Positions 1 to 6,658 of a stretch of DNA of 8,559 nucleotides are shown piece after piece. Each line of letters opens with the position of its first letter. The stretch's first letter is position 1. This DNA is from Anaerolineaceae bacterium (GTDB lineage: Bacteria; Planctomycetota; Phycisphaerae; FEN-1346; JAACEH01). Location: NCBI GenBank assembly GCA_011682595.1, contig JAACEH010000123.1:1-8559 (forward strand), in the 5' to 3' direction. Made by a program: the position numbers and the translations under genes. The notes below the pieces were generated by a model that made no database searches, was not told where the DNA came from, and saw only the letters and a program-made list of their open reading frames with translations.

Positions 1-90
1 TACCTGCGCCTGGCCCTGGTCGAGAACGACAACCGAATCAACCAGGCCATCCGCCACATGAAAAACGCCTTGCAACAGATGTCGGACTGA
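1..90 (+). CDS. C-terminal end of a class I/II aminotransferase (partial)
   Basis: The window opens in frame 1 with 29 codons and a TGA stop. The peptide begins YLRLALVENDNRINQAIRHM and runs on to a short amphipathic helix ending MSD. The pattern R-x-ALVEN-xx-RI-xQAIR near the very end is typical of PLP-dependent class I/II aminotransferases of the AlaC / LL-diaminopimelate aminotransferase type. In those enzymes the arginine of this segment belongs to the substrate-binding C-terminal domain. The lysine that binds PLP and the rest of the fold lie outside the window, so the substrate cannot be named. The following gene, rnfC, starts 115 bases later behind a hairpin element, so the two are probably separate units. 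The family call rests on one short motif. Confidence 0.7.
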   Translation, partial: YLRLALVENDNRINQAIRHMKNALQQMSD

Positions 91-108
91 TGCTACTCTG
101 CGAAGACA

Positions 109-175
109 GTAGGGTGGCTGCTTGCAGCCACGCGGTCTATTCTCACAATCGGCGGCTGCGCTTCAGCCGCCCTAC
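109..175. repeat. Pair of inverted GTAG-headed hairpins (REP/BIME-like element)
   Basis: Two hairpins face each other between the aminotransferase and rnfC. The left one starts GTAGGG (109-114) and has arms GTGGCTGC (114-121) and GCAGCCAC (124-131), a perfect 8-bp stem. The right one has arms GGCGGCTG (151-158) and CAGCCGCC (164-171), another perfect 8-bp stem, and ends CCCTAC (170-175). Read on the minus strand it also begins GTAGGG. The outer 12 bases, 109-120 and 164-175, are complementary except for one T/G pair, so the whole element could also fold as a single long hairpin. A GTAG tetranucleotide followed by an imperfect palindrome, in head-on pairs, is the hallmark of REP sequences mobilised by RAYT (TnpA-REP) transposases. 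No RAYT gene is in the window, and copy number cannot be judged here. Confidence 0.6.
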
Positions 176-193
176 ATGGCTGAATCTGTTCTT

Positions 194-200
194 GGGAAGA
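194..200 (+). promoter_or_regulatory. Ribosome binding site deciding the rnfC start
   Basis: GGGAAGA lies five bases upstream of the ATG at 206. The open frame extends back to a TTG at 122, but that extension would translate through the hairpin element and has no family similarity. The protein from 206 begins with the normal RnfC N-terminus, so 206 is the start. Confidence 0.65.
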
Positions 201-205
201 AACCT

Positions 206-1576
206 ATGACCAACACGTTTTCCGGAGGAATTCATCCTCCCGACTCCAAGGGCGCCACAGCCGCCCTGGCCATCCAGCAGATCAAGCCCACCCAGACACT
301 GGTCATAAGTCTCCGCCAGTCGATGGGCGCCGCCAGCACACCCCTGGTCGAGAAGGGGCAAAGAGTCGCCCGCGGCCAGCCGATCGGGCGGCCCTCGGGC
401 TTTATCAGCGCCGCCCTGCACGCTCCCACCAGCGGCGCCGTCAAGAAGTTCACCCGGATGCTCGACCCGGTGACCGGCACGATGGTCGAGGCCATCGAGC
501 TTGAGCCCGACGGCGAGGACCGCTGGCACGAGGACTGCAACCGGGAGCGCTCCTGGCGCGACATGACGCCGGACGACCTGCGCCGGGCGGTCGCCGAGGC
601 GGGACTGGTGGGCCTGGGCGGGGCGACCTTTCCGACTAACGTCAAGCTCACCCCGCCCAAGGGGGCGACCATCGACACCGTTATCCTCAACGGCGCCGAG
701 TGCGAACCCTACCTGACCTGCGACCACCGGCTGATGCTCTCCTCGGCTGCGGAGATCGTCGAGGGGCTGGAGATTTTCATGCAGGCCACCGCCGCCCCGC
801 GGGGAGTGGTGGCCATCGAGAGCAACAAAATGGACGCCTACCAGGTCCTGAAGGACGCGGCCGCGGAACTCAATAACGTCGAGGTCGTCGCCCTGGAGGT
901 CAAGTACCCCCAGGGTGCCGAGAAGCAACTTATCAAGTCCATCACCGGTCGCGAGGTTCCCTCCGGCGGGCTGCCGGCCGACGCCGGGGTGGTCGTCCAG
1001 AACGTCGGCACGGCCAAGGCCGCCTGGGAGGCCCTGCGTTGGCGGCGGCCACTGACCGAGCGGCTGCTCACCATCACCGGCGACGCCGTCGAGAAACCCG
1101 GCAACTTCTCGGTCCGCCTGGGCACCAGCGTGGCCTCGCTGGCCGAGGCGGCCGGACTCAGGGACGACGTGGGCAAGGTCATCTGCGGCGGCCCGATGAT
1201 GGGCCTGGCCCTGTCGAGCGTCGAGACCTATACGATCAAGGGCTTCAGCGGGCTGCTCTGCCTGAGGTCGCCGCAGGCCTTCGAGCACGGGCCGTGCATC
1301 CGTTGCGGTAATTGTGTGGAGGCCTGTCCGGCGGGCTTATTGCCCAGCACGCTGAGCATACTCGGCGAAGCTTACGAGGACAACAGTCTCGATGCCCTGG
1401 ACCAGGCCATGGAGACGGGCCTGATGGACTGCATCGAGTGCGGCTCGTGTTCGTTCGTCTGCCCGGCCGGGCGGCGGATTGTCCATTACGTCCGCTTTCT
1501 CAAGGGCGAGCGCCGCAAGAAGTTGGCCAGGCAGCGCGAGAAAAAGTCGCAACAACAGGCCGCCGTCAGCAAGTAG
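206..1576 (+). CDS. rnfC: RnfC, peripheral iron-sulfur/flavin subunit of the Rnf complex
   Basis: This is the cytoplasmic NADH-side subunit of the membrane Rnf complex, which couples electron transfer between ferredoxin and NAD+ to Na+ or H+ transport. The protein is 456 residues, close to the short-form RnfC length. It opens with the family signature FSGGIHPPDSK (residues 5-15). The NADH/FMN-binding region (related to NuoF) shows GLGGATFP at 136-143 and NGAECEPYLTCD at 162-173. KYPQGAEK follows at 233-240 and GGPMMG at 328-333. Two 4Fe-4S motifs close the protein: cysteines 364, 367, 370 and 374, then 409, 412, 415 and 419. All eight ligands are present. The C-terminus is a lysine/arginine-rich tail. 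rnfD starts 20 bases after the stop, consistent with one transcript. I see no clear promoter in the 115-base upstream gap. Confidence 0.95.
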   Translation: MTNTFSGGIHPPDSKGATAALAIQQIKPTQTLVISLRQSMGAASTPLVEKGQRVARGQPIGRPSGFISAALHAPTSGAVKKFTRMLDPVTGTMVEAIELEPDGEDRWHEDCNRERSWRDMTPDDLRRAVAEAGLVGLGGATFPTNVKLTPPKGATIDTVILNGAECEPYLTCDHRLMLSSAAEIVEGLEIFMQATAAPRGVVAIESNKMDAYQVLKDAAAELNNVEVVALEVKYPQGAEKQLIKSITGREVPSGGLPADAGVVVQNVGTAKAAWEALRWRRPLTERLLTITGDAVEKPGNFSVRLGTSVASLAEAAGLRDDVGKVICGGPMMGLALSSVETYTIKGFSGLLCLRSPQAFEHGPCIRCGNCVEACPAGLLPSTLSILGEAYEDNSLDALDQAMETGLMDCIECGSCSFVCPAGRRIVHYVRFLKGERRKKLARQREKKSQQQAAVSK

Positions 1577-1596
1577 CGGCTGTTCAAGGATAAGCC

Positions 1597-2772
1597 ATGA
1601 CTCGACTTGCCGTATCATCGTCTCCGCACATCCGCCACCCGGACTCCGTGCCGCGAATCATGTGGTCGGTGGCCGCCGCCCTGACGCCGGCCCTGCTGCT
1701 GTCGGGCTACCTGTTCGGCTACCGGGCCTACCTGGTCGTCGCCCTGAGTGTTCTGACGGCCGTGGTCTGCGAGGGCCTGGCCCAGAGGTTCCGCAAGGTG
1801 CCGGTGACGGTCGGCGACGGGTCGGCCGTGGTGACCGGCCTGCTGGTGGCCTTCTGCATGCCCGCCACGGTCCGCTGGTTCGTCCCCGTGGTCGGCAGCG
1901 CGGCGGCCATCCTGATCGCCAAACAATGTTTCGGCGGCCTGGGCTACAACATCTGGAACCCGGCCCTGGTCGGCCGAGCCGTTGTCCACACCTCTTTCGC
2001 CGTGGACATGAACCCCTCCGAATACCCGGTCGTCCAGATCAGCCCCTCGGGCCATACGCTGGCCGCCAGGGTCACGGACTTCTTTCGCCACTTCACCGTT
2101 GACGTGGGCACTTTTGGCTCCGACGGTTCGGCGACCGACGTCGTCAGCGGGGCCAGCCCGATGGCCGTTCTCAAGAAAGGACTGGCCGCACCGGACAGTG
2201 TCGCCGCGTCGCTGACCGAGCAGTTCCGCAGCGTGCTCGACGGCCGGGCCCCGAGCCTGTGGGACGCTTTCTGGGGACACATTGGCGGCAACCTCGGCGA
2301 GGTCTCGGCCCTGCTGCTCCTGGCGGGCGTGGTCTACCTGGTCCTTCGCGGCTACGTTCGCTGGTACGTGCCGGTGCTGTACCTGGGCACGGTGGCCCTC
2401 TTGGCCTCGGTGCTGCCGCTGCCGCTGGGGTCGCTGGCCTCGGGTGAATCGAAGTGGGTCTGGGCGGCGGCCCTGCAGGCCGGTGGCGCGGGGCTGAAGT
2501 TCCCGCTCTACCATCTCGTCTGCGGCGGGCTGATGCTCGGGGCCCTCTACATGGCCACCGACATGGTGACCAGTCCCCTGTCGCGAAAGGGGCAGATCGT
2601 CTTTGCACTCGGATGCGGCCTGCTGACGGCGCTCATCCGGCTTTACGGCGGATACCCCGAGGGCGTCTGCTACTCGATTCTGTTGATGAACACCGCGGCG
2701 CCGCTCATTGATCGCTGGACCAGGCCGCGGATCTTCGGGACCGGCAAGAATAGCGCACCAGAGGCCGCATAG
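1597..2772 (+). CDS. rnfD: RnfD, membrane flavoprotein subunit of the Rnf complex
   Basis: RnfD is an integral membrane subunit homologous to NqrB that carries covalently bound FMN in the electron path of Rnf. The protein is 391 residues, with several hydrophobic helices from about residue 22 onward. It starts with the usual SSPHIRHPDSVPRIMW (8-23). Other conserved segments are GDGSAVVTGLL (73-83), KQCFGGLGYNIWNPALVGRA (109-128) and a C-terminus reading YPEGVCYSILLMNTAAPLID. The flavin attachment motif is at 184-188 and reads SGASP, so the acceptor would be Ser187 rather than the threonine of characterised RnfD proteins. The start is set by AAGGA at 1586-1590, six bases before the ATG. It is followed 16 bases later by rnfG. 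No disruption is seen, so the gene looks intact. Confidence 0.94.
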   Translation: MTRLAVSSSPHIRHPDSVPRIMWSVAAALTPALLLSGYLFGYRAYLVVALSVLTAVVCEGLAQRFRKVPVTVGDGSAVVTGLLVAFCMPATVRWFVPVVGSAAAILIAKQCFGGLGYNIWNPALVGRAVVHTSFAVDMNPSEYPVVQISPSGHTLAARVTDFFRHFTVDVGTFGSDGSATDVVSGASPMAVLKKGLAAPDSVAASLTEQFRSVLDGRAPSLWDAFWGHIGGNLGEVSALLLLAGVVYLVLRGYVRWYVPVLYLGTVALLASVLPLPLGSLASGESKWVWAAALQAGGAGLKFPLYHLVCGGLMLGALYMATDMVTSPLSRKGQIVFALGCGLLTALIRLYGGYPEGVCYSILLMNTAAPLIDRWTRPRIFGTGKNSAPEAA

Positions 2773-2775
2773 GAC

Positions 2776-2781
2776 GCGGAG
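2776..2781 (+). promoter_or_regulatory. Ribosome binding site deciding the rnfG start
   Basis: GCGGAG sits seven bases before the ATG at 2789. The frame is open back to 2708 inside rnfD, but the extra residues are arginine- and proline-rich with no membrane character. The ATG at 2789 leads directly into the expected N-terminal membrane anchor. Confidence 0.6.
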
Positions 2782-2788
2782 CAAAACA

Positions 2789-3448
2789 ATGAAACAAGCA
2801 ATCCGATTCGTCATCGTCCTGGGGTCGATCTGCCTGATCATGGGCAGCGGCGTGGCCGTCATTTACGGCGCTTTCAAGGACAAGATCGCCAGGAAAGAGC
2901 AACTTCAGTTCGAGAGTCTCCTGTTGCAGGTCCTTCCGACCGGCCAGGGCTTCTCGGCTCCCGAACGGTTGCCGAACGCCGCCGATGTTTTCGCCGTCAA
3001 GGATTCCGCCGGCCGGCCGGCCGGCTATGCCGCCGAGGGAGCAGCCCAGGGCTACTCGTCGAAGGTCCGGGTCCTGGTCGGAGTCACAGCCGATCAGGAG
3101 CCGGCGATTCGCAAGGTGGTCGTCGTTTTCCAGCAGGAGACCCCGGGCCTGGGGGCCAACGTCAGCGAGACCCGCAGCAAGTGGTCGCTGTGGGAGAAGA
3201 TCGGCCACGAACTGGGCCTGTCGGGCCAAGGCGAAACCGAACAGCGCTATAACAAGTTCCTCGACCAGTTCGAAGGTAAGACCATCGGGCGGCTGGATGA
3301 AGTTGATGCGATGACCGCCGCAACGATCACCTCCAACGCCGTCAAGACGAGCGTCAGCCTGGCGGTCGAGCGAATTCGTCAAGCCACCCAAGCCGCCCAA
3401 GCCACCACCCAAGCCCCCCCGTCCACCCCAGCCAGCGGAGGCGAGTAA
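2789..3448 (+). CDS. rnfG: RnfG, membrane-anchored covalent-FMN subunit of the Rnf complex
   Basis: RnfG (NqrC-like) is anchored by one N-terminal helix and carries a covalent FMN on a domain outside the membrane. The protein is 219 residues. The anchor spans about residues 6-27 (FVIVLGSICLIMGSGVAVIY). An FMN-binding domain follows, with an ETPGLGANV segment in the middle and the flavinylation motif DAMTAATITSNAV near the end. The acceptor would be Thr179. The usual glycine before the Ala-Thr pair (SGAT or TGAT) is alanine here, giving TAAT. The C-terminus is an odd tail of Gln, Ala, Thr and Pro built on a 9-base repeat. Maturation would need an ApbE flavin transferase, which is not in this window. 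The end of the gene contains the ribosome binding site for scpB, whose ATG is two bases beyond the stop, suggesting coupled translation. Confidence 0.92.
   Translation: MKQAIRFVIVLGSICLIMGSGVAVIYGAFKDKIARKEQLQFESLLLQVLPTGQGFSAPERLPNAADVFAVKDSAGRPAGYAAEGAAQGYSSKVRVLVGVTADQEPAIRKVVVVFQQETPGLGANVSETRSKWSLWEKIGHELGLSGQGETEQRYNKFLDQFEGKTIGRLDEVDAMTAATITSNAVKTSVSLAVERIRQATQAAQATTQAPPSTPASGGE
3380..3418 (+). repeat. 9-base tandem repeat in the 3' end of rnfG
   Basis: The unit CAAGCC(A/G/C)CC occurs at 3380-3388, 3389-3397 and 3398-3406 and, after an extra ACC codon, at 3410-3418. It is in frame and encodes Gln-Ala-Thr, Gln-Ala-Ala, Gln-Ala-Thr, Thr, Gln-Ala-Pro. It lengthens the C-terminal tail of RnfG beyond the FMN-binding domain and could vary in copy number between strains. 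Confidence 0.75.
3437..3441 (+). promoter_or_regulatory. Ribosome binding site of scpB inside rnfG
   Basis: GGAGG lies in the last codons of rnfG, nine bases before the scpB ATG at 3451. It ties scpB translation physically to the end of the rnf genes. Confidence 0.65.
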
Positions 3449-3450
3449 CC

Positions 3451-4230
3451 ATGGCCGGTCGTCATCTCGATGCGATTGTTGAAGCCATTCTGTTTGCCAG
3501 CGACGAGGCCCTTTCGGTCGAGCGCATCGCCGGGGCCCTCCAGCGAAAGGACGCTACGCCGTCGGCCATTCGCCAGGCCGTCGCCGACCTGAACCGGCAG
3601 TACCGCGACACCGAGCGCACCTTCGAGATCGCCGAGGTGGCCCGCGGTTACAAGTTGATGACCCTGCCGGAGTACAACAACTACATTCGCAAGATTCTTC
3701 GCGGCCGTTCGCGCGACCGGATCAGCCAGGCGGCCCTGGAGACCCTGGCCGTGGTGGCTTACCGCCAGCCGGTCACCCGGGCCGAGGTCGAGAACATTCG
3801 CGGCGTCGAGGCCGGACCCATGCTCCGCACGCTGGTCGACCGCGGGCTGATCCGCATCGTCGGCCGCGACGAAAGCCTGGGCCACCCGCTCTTGTACGGC
3901 ACGACCAAACAGTTCCTGGAAGTCTTCGGCCTGAGGGACCTCGACTCCCTGCCGCGGATCGAGGAACTGGCCCGGGCCACGCCGGAACTGGCCCTTGAGA
4001 ACGAGGACGAGGGCCAGGGCGAATCCGGAGAGGCGCCCGACGAGGTCGCCACAAGCGGCGAGGTGCAACAGGCCATGGCCGACCTGGCCGCCGAGGGCGA
4101 GTCGCCCGCGGAAAGCGAATCAGCCGAGGGCGGCCAAAGCGATCAGGCCGACGACTCGATCATCCAACTGTCAAACCACCTGGACGAACAAGGGGAACCC
4201 GCCGAGGGAGAGAATCCGCCATCACCGTAG
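3451..4230 (+). CDS. scpB: ScpB, segregation and condensation protein B
   Basis: ScpB is a small winged-helix protein that joins ScpA and the SMC ATPase in the bacterial condensin complex, which compacts and separates replicated chromosomes. The protein is 259 residues. The first winged-helix domain covers about 1-80. The second contains the family signature ISQAALETLAVVAYRQPVTR (91-110), then RGLIRIVGR (131-139) and PLLYGTTKQFLEVFGL (146-161). From about residue 183 a tail rich in Glu, Asp, Ser, Gln and Gly extends to the end and looks disordered. ScpB proteins are often near 180-200 residues, so this tail is extra length. scpA, the usual neighbour, is not in the window; instead scpB follows rnfG after two bases. 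The downstream genes run on the opposite strand. Confidence 0.93.
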   Translation: MAGRHLDAIVEAILFASDEALSVERIAGALQRKDATPSAIRQAVADLNRQYRDTERTFEIAEVARGYKLMTLPEYNNYIRKILRGRSRDRISQAALETLAVVAYRQPVTRAEVENIRGVEAGPMLRTLVDRGLIRIVGRDESLGHPLLYGTTKQFLEVFGLRDLDSLPRIEELARATPELALENEDEGQGESGEAPDEVATSGEVQQAMADLAAEGESPAESESAEGGQSDQADDSIIQLSNHLDEQGEPAEGENPPSP

Positions 4231-4268
4231 TGCCGCGGCAGTTGTAGGGACACGGCGCGGGCCTGTCC
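4231..4268. repeat. GTAG-headed hairpin between convergent genes (possible REP-like element or terminator)
   Basis: The 46-base gap between scpB and the transketolase starts with a perfect 10-base palindrome, TGCCGCGGCA (4231-4240). It then has GTAG (4244-4247) followed at once by a hairpin: GGACA (4248-4252), a bulged C, GGC (4254-4256), loop GCGG, GCC (4261-4263), TGTCC (4264-4268). That is an 8-bp stem with one bulge. The layout, a GTAG head followed by a palindrome, matches the two hairpins upstream of rnfC. It could also act as a bidirectional transcription stop for the convergent genes, although no U-run follows. Confidence 0.5.
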
Positions 4269-4276
4269 GTCGAACA

Positions 4277-6180
4277 TCAATCATCCTCCTGGACCAGTTC
4301 GCGGGCCCGGGCCAGGATCGCCTCGGTGCCGAGGCCGACCTGCCGGAGAACCTCCTGGGGCCGGCGGGCCGACTTCGGCGTCCGGCAAACGGCCATGACG
4401 ACCACCCGGGCGCCCTGCCATGCGGCGGCCACCTCGGCCAGCTCGCTTCCGACCGCCCCGACGTAACTGTCGTCGAGCACCAGGAGCTTGTCGTTCGGGT
4501 CGCGGGCCATGGCCAGGACCGCCGGGTCGCTAATGGGCAGGCTGTAGCAATCGACCACCCGGCAGCCCACCCCGTGGCCGGCCAACTGCTCGGCCACCGC
4601 CAGCGCGACGTGCACCGTGTAACACGACCCGACCAGGGTCAGATCGTCGCCCTGGCGAAGCACCTTGGCCCCGCCCATCTCGAAAGTCTCGTCGGCCTGG
4701 TAGAGCAGCGGCAGTTCCGGCCGCAGTGTGCGGATGTAAACGAGCCCCTCGTGCCGGGCGGCCAGTTCCACGCAGCGGTAGGCGCACATGGCGTCGGCCG
4801 GCAGCAAGAGCCGCAGCATCGGCCGGCCGTCGATCAGGTTAACGTGGCTCATCGAGCGCAGGAAAGCCAGGTCTGTCAGGGCCATCTGGCTCGGCCCGTC
4901 GGCGGCCAGGGTCACGCCGCTGTGACTGCCGGTGAGCTTGATGTTCAGCCCGCCGATGGCGGCCATCTCGATCTGGTCGTAAGCCCGGGCGAAGAACTTG
5001 CCGAAGGTGTTGGCGAAGGGCAGCAGCCCCCCGGCGGCCAGCCCCCCGGCGGCGCTGACCATGTTCTGCTCGGCGATCTTGCACTCGAAGAATCGCTCGG
5101 GGAACTCCTGGTGGAAATAGTTGGCGAAGGTCGAGCCCTGCACGTCGGCGTCGAGCACGACCACCTGCGGATTCCGGCGGCCGAGTTCCCGCAGGCCGAT
5201 GCCGTAAGCCTTCCGCGTGGCCAGGCGGCCGTCCTTGATGGCTTCGGAAAAGTCCGGCGAGCCCAAACCCACCAGGTCCGGGGTCCGTTTGACCTTGCGG
5301 CCGCGCGGCTTGGGCGGCAGGAGTTCATCGACTTCAGCCAATCGCGGCGGCAAGGCCAGCTCCTCGATGGCCGCCTTGGCCTTCTCGTTCGACAGGGCCT
5401 TGCCGTGGGCATCGACGGCCTGCAGGCCCTGGACGCCCCACCCCTTCCGGGTGCGGCACAGGACGGCCAGGGGTTTGCTTTTGGGGAGGCGGCCCAGGGC
5501 CGCTTCGAGCCGCTCGACGTCGTGGCCGTCCACCTCGCGGACCGCCCAGCCGGCGGCCTTCAGTTTCTTGGAGAGCACCCCGAGGGATTGCTGCGGGCTG
5601 ACGTAATCGCTCTGGCCCTGGCCGTTGCAGTTCACCACCAGCACCAGGTTCCCGGGATTGTGGTCCTTGGCGAAGTCGATGGCCTCGGCCGTCTGGCCTT
5701 CGCGCATTTCGCCGTCGCCGCAGATCACAAAGACCCGCCGCCTGGTGCCGGCCATTTTTGCCGCCAAGGCCAGTCCGGCCCCGGCGCTGAGTCCCTGGCC
5801 CAGCGAACCGGTGGCCGCATCAAACAGGGGGAATCCGACCACCGGGTTGGGGTGGCCGTCCAGGACGCTCTCGGCCTTGCGCAGGTCGGCGACCTCATCG
5901 ACCGACAGCGGCCGGGCCGACTGGCGATCGCGGCCGACCACCACGCCCAAGTCCATGCAAGCGGCATAGATGATCGGTACGGCGTGACCTTCCGAGAGAA
6001 CCAGGCGGTCCGAGCGCAGGTCCCAGGGGTCCGCCGGGTCCCAGCGCATGACGCGGTACATCAGCACGGCGGTAATGTGGGCCAGCGAAAGTCCGGTGCT
6101 GGGGTGGAGTGGCTGGTCATCTCCACGGCCAGCCGCCCGAGCTGGACGGCCTTGTACTCGAGTGCTTCGCGGGTGCTCAT
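4277..6180 (-). CDS. tkt: Transketolase, with an apparent frameshift near the N-terminus
   Basis: Transketolase is a thiamine-diphosphate enzyme that moves two-carbon units between sugar phosphates in the non-oxidative pentose phosphate pathway. The sequence resembles the shorter, animal-type enzymes. It shows RLVLSEGHAVPIIYAA, ATGSLGQGLSAGAG, the cofactor motif CGDGE (GDG at 5711-5719), the catalytic glutamate in KIAEQNM (codon 5069-5071) and GVTLAADGPSQ. The best start is the ATG at 6180, seven bases after AAGGAG, giving MSTREALEYKAVQLGRLAVE. This lies in a different frame from everything after about 6106. The long frame reads back only to a TTG at 6184 with an unrelated N-terminus. The break is within 6107-6111, where the homologous GSG before the His-Pro pair is missing. 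The gene is therefore a frameshifted copy or carries a sequencing error. It is the last gene of a minus-strand operon, 14 bases after its neighbour. Confidence 0.9.
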
Positions 6181-6187
6181 TCAAGGT

Positions 6188-6193
6188 CTCCTT
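6188..6193 (-). promoter_or_regulatory. Ribosome binding site deciding the transketolase start
   Basis: On the minus strand AAGGAG ends seven bases before the ATG at 6180. Its position singles out the 6180 start, whose first residues (MSTREALEYKAVQLGRLAVE) fit a transketolase N-terminus, over the TTG at 6184 in the frame of the main body. Confidence 0.75.
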
Positions 6194-6194
6194 A

Positions 6195-6644
6195 CTATCG
6201 GTTGAGCATGGGGGTGAAGACCAGGTACATCTGGGCCGCCAACCACAGGTAGCCGATGATTCGCGAGCCCCAGACCAGGAGTTGGCGGTCCGTTTTGCCG
6301 GCTGCGTACCAGGAGGCGCCTATCGGCGCCAGGGGCAGGGGCAGCGTGGCCAGCAGCAGTCCCCAGGGCACGGGCAACTGTCCGTCGCCGAGGCGGTAGA
6401 TAATGAGAACGGGCAGGACCAGCAGCAGTCCCAGGGCGGCAAAAGCGGCAGCCCCGATCAGCAGGGCGTCGCTGCGGCCGGGCTGGCCGGCCGGTGTGGC
6501 CGGGATGGCCGGGGTGGGCTGCTCGCCGTCGAACAGTGGGGCCCGGAACATGCCCTGGCAATGCGGGCAGCGGGCCGGCCGGCCGCGACGCGACTCGTCC
6601 AACTCCACCTGCCGGTCGCAATGGGGACAGTCGAATTCCAGCAT
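6195..6644 (-). CDS. Small zinc-ribbon membrane protein, function unknown
   Basis: The predicted product is 149 residues. It begins with a zinc ribbon: cysteines 6, 9, 26 and 29 in two CPHC motifs, about 17 residues apart. A Pro/Ala/Thr-rich linker (about 40-57) leads to three hydrophobic segments at about 59-83, 93-113 and 124-145. I do not recognise a catalytic motif. Proteins with this kind of N-terminal ribbon on a membrane body are common in planctomycetes and mostly uncharacterised. The cysteine spacing is identical to that of the 340-residue protein encoded just upstream, so the two ribbons are probably related. The ATG at 6644 has GAAAGG about ten bases upstream, overlapping the previous gene's stop. 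The transketolase starts 14 bases after this gene, so the two are likely co-transcribed. A metabolic link is not shown by the sequence. Confidence 0.75.
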   Translation of the reverse strand: MLEFDCPHCDRQVELDESRRGRPARCPHCQGMFRAPLFDGEQPTPAIPATPAGQPGRSDALLIGAAAFAALGLLLVLPVLIIYRLGDGQLPVPWGLLLATLPLPLAPIGASWYAAGKTDRQLLVWGSRIIGYLWLAAQMYLVFTPMLNR

Positions 6645-6658
6645 GGGGTGCGGACCTT

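Noticed and set aside
122..205. TTG-initiated N-terminal extension of rnfC by 28 residues
   Set aside because: It would run through the hairpin element, has no ribosome binding site and no family similarity; the ATG at 206 gives the normal RnfC N-terminus.
1615..2862. Minus-strand open frame of 415 codons opposite rnfD
   Set aside because: rnfD is well supported on the plus strand; the antisense product is a charged, low-complexity sequence with no recognisable domain.
6100..6111. Programmed -1 ribosomal frameshift as explanation for the transketolase break
   Set aside because: No slippery heptamer is present, and a slip would still leave the conserved Gly-Ser-Gly segment missing.
3995..6205. 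Plus-strand open frame of 736 codons opposite the transketolase
   Set aside because: It is antisense to a clearly recognisable enzyme and reads as low-complexity Gln/His/Gly/Ala-rich protein, as expected from the complement of GC-rich codons.
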